Shown in pieces: positions 7,082-10,940 of a DNA stretch of 10,940 bases. The notes under the pieces are model-generated. The model did no database searches and had not been told where the DNA came from. It worked only from the letters and a program-made list of their open reading frames with translations. The stretch is from Synergistaceae bacterium. Its GTDB lineage: Bacteria > Synergistota > Synergistia > Synergistales > Aminobacteriaceae. The DNA lies in assembly GCA_017475805.1 (NCBI GenBank), contig JAFVEW010000188.1, forward strand, positions 1-10,940, read 5' to 3'. A program made the translations under genes and the position numbers. Each line of letters starts with the position of its first letter. Within the stretch, counting starts at the first letter, position 1.

Positions 7082-9837
7082 GTAATATTAATGATTTTAT
7101 AAAACGCTGGCAGGGTCGCGGCGACGAAAAAAGCGACTCACAAACATTTTGGCTCGATTTTCTTCATAATATTTTAGACGTCGATAATCCCGGCGGATTT
7201 ATTAAATTTGAAAAAAGAGTTAGAGATGAACACGTGAATTTTATTGACGGTTATATCGCTTCAACTCAGGTTCTTATCGAGCAAAAAAGTTTTGACGCTG
7301 ATCTTGATGCTAAGGTTAAGCAATCTGACTGTTCGTATTTAACTCCGTTTGAACAGGCTAAAAAATATTACGGAGATTTACCGCATTTTGAAAATCCGCG
7401 CTGGATTATAATCTGCAACTTTCAGGAATTTCGTATCTATGATATGAATTGCTTCGACGAAAAAGACTTTAAGCCGGAAATTGTCAAATTAGAGAATTTT
7501 GAAAAAGAATGGCAAAAATTTTTATTCATGATCGATCCGAAGGCTATAGCAGCTCATGAAGAAAAAATTTCTATCGAAGCCGGCAAACTCGTCGAAAAAT
7601 TAAAAGAAAGCCTAAAAGGCCGCTATAAAAATCCAAAGGACGAAAACGAACTTCTAAGGCAGCAGAGAAGTTTAACAATTTTGTGCGTGCGTATAGTTTT
7701 TTTGCTTTATGCAGAAGATTCAGGACTATTTGATAAGGGACAATTTCATGATTATCTTAAGGCTCGTGAGATTACTGCACGCGATTCCTTGATAAGGCTC
7801 TTTGATGCCCTCAATACAAAAATTTCTGAGCGCGATTTTTATCTCGAAGAAGGCTTGAGAAAATTTCCACTTGTAAACGGCGGTTTATTTATGGATAAAA
7901 ATGTCGAGATTCCTCTGCTTGACGGCGAGCCTCTGAAAATTATTCTTGAAGACATGAGCGAAGGCTTCGATTGGAGTGGAATTAATCCTCCGATTTTCGG
8001 CGCGATTTTTGAAAGAGTCCTTAGCAGCTCCGAATCTCATGAAAGAGAGTCCGGCGGTATGCACTATACGACTATCGAAAATATTCACAAAGTCATTGAT
8101 CCGTTATTTCTTGATGATTTGAAGGCCGAACTCGGAAATATTTTTGCGATGCCTAACGACGAAGAACGGACACAAAATTTGCTTGACTTTCAGAATAAGT
8201 TAGCCGCTTTGAGATTTTTAGACCCTGCCTGCGGTTCAGGAAATTTTCTCACGGAGTCTTTCAAATCTTTGCGAACTTTAGAGAATAAAATTATTCGCGA
8301 ACTAAAAGCATCAGGGAACGAAACAAAAATCAAAGTTTCAATATCGCAATTTTACGGAATTGAAGTAAATCCTTTCGCCGTTGCTGTTGCCCGCACCGCC
8401 TTATGGATAGCCGATAATCAGATGTGGAGAGAAATCAAAGATGAGGTTACGAAATCTCCTTTGCCGCTTGAAGATTATGATCACATAAAAGAAGGCAGCG
8501 CGATGGACAAATTAGAAGGAATAGCTTGGGGCTTGCCTGGCTGGAAAATTCCTCACGACGACATGCTCTATATCATGGGCAACCCGCCTTTCTTAGGTTA
8601 TTCGCAGCAAAACGAAGGTCAAAAAACTGACGTCAGGAATCTTTTAGGTTCCGGCAAAGTAGATTACGTGGCCTGCTGGTTCGCTATCGCCTCTGAGTAT
8701 GTTCAAGATAAAAAAACTAAGGCTGCTTTCGTCGCGACTAATTCAATCACTCAGGGCGAACAGGTTTCAGCGATTTTTAAGCCCCTTCGTGAACGCTGGG
8801 GTATAGAAATTGACTTTGCTCATCAGTCTTTTGTTTGGGATAGCGAATTAAAAGATTTAATGGCTCACGTTCATTGCGTAGTTATAGGTTTCAGTACGGA
8901 CAAAACGCCGCGATTAAAAAAACTCTACACTCCCGAAGGTTTGAAGTTAGTCGAGAATATTAATTTTTATCTCAAACCTGCGCCGAAATTTTTTCTTGAA
9001 GCTCGAAAAAAGCCGATTTGTGAAGACGCTCCTGTGATGACGTTGGGAAATTTGCCGCGTGATGGAGGTCATTTGATTTTGACTCCCGAAGAACGAGAGG
9101 AACTTTTGGATAAGAATCCTGAAATCGAGAAATTCATAAAACCCTATGTAGGTGCGGACGAGTTTATTAATAACATTCCGCGTTATTGTCTGTGGCTCGT
9201 TGATTCAACGTCGGAAAAAATTCGCAAAATACCAGCTATTAAGAAGCGCATAGACGCAGTAAAAAAATTCCGGATTGTAAGCAAGAGAGAAGCGACTCAA
9301 AAACTTGTTGATAAGTCTTGGCTATTTGCTGAGATTCGACAGCCTGAAACAAATTACATAGCTATTCCTTTGACGACAAGTGAAACACGTAAATATATTC
9401 CGATGGGCTTTATGTCCTCTGACATAATAATAAGCAATGCGATTAGTATTATTCCTGACGCGACGCTATATCATTTTGGAATTTTAACTTCACGTGTTCA
9501 CATGGCGTGGATGCGAGCGACAGCAGGGAGATTAAAGAGCGATTATAGATATTCAAACACGGTCGTCTATAACAATTTCGTATGGCCTACGCCGTCTAAA
9601 AAGCAAAGAGCGAAAATCGAAGAGACTGCACAAAAGATTCTTGACGAGAGGGCAAAATATCCAGAAGATTCTTTTGCGGCACTTTACGACGATACTTTCA
9701 TGCCGCCGGAACTTCGTAAGGCTCATAAGGCCAATGACGCTGCGGTCTGCGGGGCGTATGGATTTGCGAAAAATATTTCAGAAGAGGAAATCGTGAGTGA
9801 ATTAATGAGGCTGTATGAGAATTTTGTGATAAAATAG
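7078..9837 (+). CDS. MmeI-like (type IIL/IIG) bifunctional restriction-modification enzyme
   Basis: This 919-residue single-chain enzyme has the MmeI domain order. Residues 1-~155 form a nuclease domain with a D-(x)n-ExK site (D57, E68, K70 in DGYIASTQVLIEQK). A helical spacer covers ~160-300, with GMHYT (327-331, motif X) following. The N6-adenine methyltransferase core has SAM motif LDPACGSGNFL (381-391), YGIEVNPFAVAVART (426-440) and catalytic NPPF (502-505). The target-recognition domain (~600-840) ends in GRLKSDYRYS and YNNFVWP, and a short C-terminal helical domain follows. Family members methylate adenine in one strand of a short asymmetric site and cut about 20 bases away, so no separate restriction or modification gene is required. 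All key residues are intact, so restriction is probably active. Start: ATG overlapping the fumC stop, with GGAG at 7066-7069. Base composition and codon choice look like the neighbours', so there is no visible sign of recent transfer. Confidence 0.92.
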   Translation: MSNINDFIKRWQGRGDEKSDSQTFWLDFLHNILDVDNPGGFIKFEKRVRDEHVNFIDGYIASTQVLIEQKSFDADLDAKVKQSDCSYLTPFEQAKKYYGDLPHFENPRWIIICNFQEFRIYDMNCFDEKDFKPEIVKLENFEKEWQKFLFMIDPKAIAAHEEKISIEAGKLVEKLKESLKGRYKNPKDENELLRQQRSLTILCVRIVFLLYAEDSGLFDKGQFHDYLKAREITARDSLIRLFDALNTKISERDFYLEEGLRKFPLVNGGLFMDKNVEIPLLDGEPLKIILEDMSEGFDWSGINPPIFGAIFERVLSSSESHERESGGMHYTTIENIHKVIDPLFLDDLKAELGNIFAMPNDEERTQNLLDFQNKLAALRFLDPACGSGNFLTESFKSLRTLENKIIRELKASGNETKIKVSISQFYGIEVNPFAVAVARTALWIADNQMWREIKDEVTKSPLPLEDYDHIKEGSAMDKLEGIAWGLPGWKIPHDDMLYIMGNPPFLGYSQQNEGQKTDVRNLLGSGKVDYVACWFAIASEYVQDKKTKAAFVATNSITQGEQVSAIFKPLRERWGIEIDFAHQSFVWDSELKDLMAHVHCVVIGFSTDKTPRLKKLYTPEGLKLVENINFYLKPAPKFFLEARKKPICEDAPVMTLGNLPRDGGHLILTPEEREELLDKNPEIEKFIKPYVGADEFINNIPRYCLWLVDSTSEKIRKIPAIKKRIDAVKKFRIVSKREATQKLVDKSWLFAEIRQPETNYIAIPLTTSETRKYIPMGFMSSDIIISNAISIIPDATLYHFGILTSRVHMAWMRATAGRLKSDYRYSNTVVYNNFVWPTPSKKQRAKIEETAQKILDERAKYPEDSFAALYDDTFMPPELRKAHKANDAAVCGAYGFAKNISEEEIVSELMRLYENFVIK

Positions 9838-9871
9838 GGACAACGTTGAGGGGTGTTGTACCCTATTTTAT
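9829..9871. terminator. Symmetric hairpin, probable bidirectional terminator
   Basis: ATAAAATAGGGACAAC (9829-9844) pairs with GTTGTACCCTATTTTAT (9855-9871): 16 base pairs with a single bulged A at 9860 and a 10-base loop. Because the outer part of the stem is A-rich on one side and T-rich on the other, either strand gives a GC core followed by a T-rich tail. It therefore can end both the + strand operon and the minus strand small-ORF transcript. The stop codon of the restriction-modification gene (9835-9837) lies inside the left arm. The minus-strand loop reads ACCCCTCAAC. Confidence 0.82.
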
Positions 9872-9897
9872 GCGGTGTAACTACGAATTACACTCGC
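9872..9897. repeat. Second inverted repeat (9-bp stem) next to the terminator
   Basis: GCGGTGTAA (9872-9880) pairs with TTACACTCGC (9888-9897) with one bulged T at 9894 and the loop CTACGAA. It abuts the terminator hairpin and ends at the stop codon of the minus-strand small ORF, so it would form a 3' untranslated hairpin of that mRNA. It may stabilise the 3' end or assist termination; it has no T-run of its own. Confidence 0.55.
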
Positions 9898-10040
9898 TAC
9901 CGACCAGTAATCCGATCCCAAAGCTGGAAAGCTATTAGGGCGAAATCAACAAGCCAGTAAAGAACTACGGCGATGAACTTAATAATACGGAGGAAGTTGC
10001 GTCGCCGTTTTTTTCTGGAATTTTTTTTAGACTTACTCAA
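9897..10040 (-). CDS. Small basic single-span membrane peptide, toxin-like candidate
   Basis: A 47-codon ORF from a TTG start at 10040-10038 to TAG at 9899-9897. Residues 1-14 are almost all Lys, Arg, Ser and Asn (MSKSKKNSRKKRRR), residues ~19-41 are a hydrophobic stretch with aromatic ends (IIKFIAVVLYWLVDFALIAF, then QLW), and the C terminus is short and charged. This is the profile of an inner-membrane peptide with a cytoplasmic basic end. GGTGA at 10052-10048, complementary to the UCACC of 16S rRNA, lies 7 bases before the TTG, and TTG starts are used by neighbouring genes. An in-frame stop at 10061-10059 rules out a longer form. It has its own promoter, a translated leader and a terminator on the same strand. 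I recognise no family. Similarity to type I toxins (TisB, Hok, Fst types) is only in size and character; a holin-like or regulatory peptide is the alternative. Confidence 0.6.
   Translation of the reverse strand: MSKSKKNSRKKRRRNFLRIIKFIAVVLYWLVDFALIAFQLWDRITGR
9967..10014 (+). terminator. Terminator-like hairpin with T-run, antisense inside the small ORF
   Basis: On the + strand ACGGCGA (9967-9973) pairs with TCGCCGT (10002-10008). An inner AACTT/AAGTT stem (9976-9980 with 9994-9998) sits above a small internal loop, and seven T's (10008-10014) follow. This has the form of an intrinsic terminator for a + strand RNA lying across the minus-strand small ORF. Part of the resemblance comes from Lys (AAA) and Arg (CGN) codons of that ORF, but the matching left arm is separate sequence. 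No convincing + strand promoter was found between 9872 and 9967, so an antisense RNA is possible, not shown. Confidence 0.42.
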
Positions 10041-10047
10041 GATTTTT

Positions 10048-10101
10048 TCACCAGATTTCTACACGGTGGTCTTCCTCGTTTTCATGAGCCGTGTGTCCCA
10101 T
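10048..10101 (-). CDS. 17-residue leader peptide ORF with strong ribosome binding site
   Basis: ATG at 10101-10099 to TGA at 10050-10048 encodes MGHTAHENEEDHRVEIW, an acidic, histidine-containing peptide. GAGGGG at 10113-10108 is an excellent Shine-Dalgarno sequence with a 6-base spacer, stronger than the one for the following ORF. The stop codon is 7 bases before the TTG of the 47-residue ORF and overlaps its GGTGA ribosome binding site, so ribosomes finishing the leader could restart there. The leader lies within base-pairing elements (10061-10115) that translation would open. No run of a single amino acid suggests classical amino-acid attenuation. It is too short for protein family evidence; the case rests on placement and the binding site. 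Confidence 0.5.
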   Translation of the reverse strand: MGHTAHENEEDHRVEIW

Positions 10102-10115
10102 GACGAGCCCCTCGT
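10061..10115 (-). promoter_or_regulatory. Structured mRNA leader with alternative pairings, possible pseudoknot
   Basis: Reading the minus strand, ACGAG (10115-10111) can pair with CTCGT (10107-10103) across GGG, which would occlude the GAGGGG ribosome binding site. Alternatively CTCGTCATG (10107-10099) can pair with CATG (10086-10083) plus ACGAG (10079-10075), leaving a 12-base loop. ACACGG in that loop (10094-10089) is complementary to CCGTGT (10066-10061) outside the stem, giving an H-type pseudoknot. The first and second pairings compete for the same CTCGT, as in an on/off translational switch. Pairings are seen directly; their formation and role are inferred. Confidence 0.42.
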
Positions 10116-10122
10116 GAGGAAA

Positions 10123-10131
10123 ATTATATCA
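10123..10131 (-). promoter_or_regulatory. Extended -10 promoter for the leader/small ORF unit
   Basis: The minus strand reads TGATATAAT, a perfect TGnTATAAT extended -10 element. No good -35 box stands at the usual distance, which extended -10 promoters tolerate. Transcription would start around 10115-10117, only a few bases before the GAGGGG ribosome binding site of the 17-codon ORF, so nearly the whole downstream sequence to the hairpin at 9829-9871 would be in the RNA (about 285 bases). Confidence 0.6.
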
Positions 10132-10209
10132 AATCAAAAATAGTAAACGAGTTTATAAAAAAAATTTTTTACTTCCTACTTTCTAATCCTAACTTCTACT
10201 TGCTTTTAA

Positions 10210-10218
10210 TGATATTAT
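10210..10218 (+). promoter_or_regulatory. Candidate extended -10 promoter for purL
   Basis: The + strand reads TGATATTAT, an extended -10 element one base from consensus, giving a start near 10225 and a ~30-base leader. The -35 region is not convincing. An alternative is TTGCTT (10200-10205) with TGTGAGAAT (10221-10229). The upstream stretch 10142-10190 is very AT-rich (including a run of A's then T's at 10157-10170), as in an UP-element-like region shared with the divergent minus-strand promoter. Confidence 0.4.
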
Positions 10219-10255
10219 CTTGTGAGAATTAGATACTAAAGGAGTAAAATTTTTT

Positions 10256-10940
10256 ATGCAAGTTTTCAGAATTTACACAGAACGCAAAGACAAAGAAAAT
10301 TTTGAAGTGCGTTCTCTGCTCGAAGAAATTAAAGATATTCCCGGCAATGAAAATATTTCTAAGGTCAGAATATTAAACCGTTATGACGTGAGCGGAGCTA
10401 ATCTTAATAACGAAATGTTAGAGACATGTAAGCACGCAGTATTCGCCGAGCCTTTCACTGATGAAATTTTAGATAATCTTCCGAATGATTTTGAAGCAGG
10501 AAAAATTTTAGCCGTTGAGTTCTTGCCCGGACAATATGATCAGCGAGCCGACGCTGCTGAACAGTGCGCCATGCTTTTATTAGGATTTAGGCCGGTGATT
10601 AAGACCGCAAAAATTTATATTTTCTATGGTGATCTAAAAAATCTTGAGGCCGTCAAAAAATTTTTAATTAACCCTGTCGAAGCCCGAGAAGCCCAACTAA
10701 ACGAATATAAATCCCTCGAAACAAATTACCCGACGCCAAGCGATGTTAAAAAAATTCCGTTAAATAAGCTAAATGAATTAAAAAATTTAGCTATGAGCCG
10801 CGAAGATTTAGAATGCTGCAGAAAATATTTTGAGTCAGAAGGCCGTGAACCTACAGAGACAGAAATTAAAGTTCTTGATACTTACTGGTCAGACCACTGC
10901 AGACACACAACCTTTTCGACGCATATTAATCAAGCAGAAA
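10256..10940 (+). CDS. purL: Phosphoribosylformylglycinamidine synthase, long form, N-terminal part
   Basis: The frame is open from ATG at 10256 to the window edge (228 residues seen, gene cut at the 3' side). AAAGGAG at 10238-10244 is the ribosome binding site. The segment DTYWSDHCRHTTF (208-220) is the conserved catalytic histidine-region signature of FGAM synthase, in the form found in the single-chain ~1200-residue enzymes of Clostridia, Bacteroidetes and relatives. The first ~150 residues fit the N-terminal PurS-like domain of that form (EFLPGQYDQRADAAEQC around 97-113). The enzyme converts FGAR, glutamine and ATP to FGAM in the fourth step of purine synthesis, with ammonia from a C-terminal glutaminase domain outside the window. 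It appears to start a new transcription unit divergent from the small ORF. Confidence 0.9.
   Translation, partial: MQVFRIYTERKDKENFEVRSLLEEIKDIPGNENISKVRILNRYDVSGANLNNEMLETCKHAVFAEPFTDEILDNLPNDFEAGKILAVEFLPGQYDQRADAAEQCAMLLLGFRPVIKTAKIYIFYGDLKNLEAVKKFLINPVEAREAQLNEYKSLETNYPTPSDVKKIPLNKLNELKNLAMSREDLECCRKYFESEGREPTETEIKVLDTYWSDHCRHTTFSTHINQAE

Noticed and set aside
7885..8088. Minus-strand ORF inside the restriction-modification gene
   Set aside because: It overlaps the conserved region leading to methyltransferase motif X; no independent signal, a shadow.
9872..10016. A + strand noncoding RNA such as 6S or a riboswitch upstream of purL
   Set aside because: No recognisable core of a known RNA class and no convincing + strand promoter; the minus-strand coding reading explains the sequence better. 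It also ends about 240 bases before purL.
10059..10085. Minus-strand eight-codon ORF (MKTRKTTV) in the frame of the 47-codon ORF
   Set aside because: It has no ribosome binding site and ends at TAG before the TTG; it lies inside the better supported 17-codon leader in another frame.
1..10940. CRISPR array, tRNA or rRNA gene, insertion sequence or attachment site
   Set aside because: No regularly spaced repeats, cloverleaf with CCA-region features, transposase gene, flanking direct repeats or rRNA-like blocks were found on reading both strands by eye.

Overview
The window is an AT-rich bacterial segment. Genes are packed tightly on the + strand, starts are often TTG, and small overlaps are common. 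A DUF3084 membrane/coiled-coil protein next to a DUF1015 protein, with ribonuclease HI, ComF and MurJ in one run, plus a single-chain long PurL, best fits an anaerobic, low-GC member of the Synergistota (perhaps gut-associated). This placement is inferred from gene content and memory of those genomes; there is no rRNA or other taxonomic marker here, so confidence is moderate to low.

Bases 1-9837 hold ten same-strand genes: the tail of a DUF1015 protein, an EamA-type drug/metabolite transporter, a DUF3084 protein, a small unrecognised protein, a PIN-domain RNase, ribonuclease HI, a ComF-type phosphoribosyltransferase, the lipid II flippase MurJ, class II fumarase, and a 919-residue MmeI-like restriction-modification enzyme. 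The largest gap is 33 bases. I see no internal terminator, and several junctions overlap (TTGA, ATGA, or 20 to 41 bases), so the run looks like one polycistronic unit or a few read-through units. Two genome-conflict modules are embedded in it: a probable small antitoxin/PIN toxin pair between the DUF3084 gene and rnhA, and the MmeI-like enzyme translationally coupled to fumC. The run ends in a strong symmetric hairpin at 9829-9871 that contains the stop codon of the restriction-modification gene.

Bases 9838-10255 look like an ordinary intergenic gap but have dense structure on the minus strand. There is an extended -10 promoter (TGATATAAT), a very short 5' end, a strong ribosome binding site (GAGGGG), a 17-codon leader ORF that lies within a potential pseudoknot, and, 7 bases after its stop, a 47-residue ORF. 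The 47-residue product has a very basic N terminus followed by one hydrophobic segment. The shared terminator hairpin closes the unit, and its loop carries CCCCTC, the exact complement of the leader's ribosome binding site. On the opposite strand a terminator-like hairpin with a seven-T run lies inside the small ORF. The whole resembles the layout of type I toxin loci such as hok/mok (coupled leader ORF, small membrane peptide, foldback pairing, antisense RNA). This is the best candidate for an undescribed system in the window; the toxin interpretation is inference.

Bases 10256-10940 hold the start of a divergent (relative to the small ORF) + strand gene for long-form phosphoribosylformylglycinamidine synthase (PurL). 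It is cut by the window end and preceded by its own extended -10 candidate and ribosome binding site.
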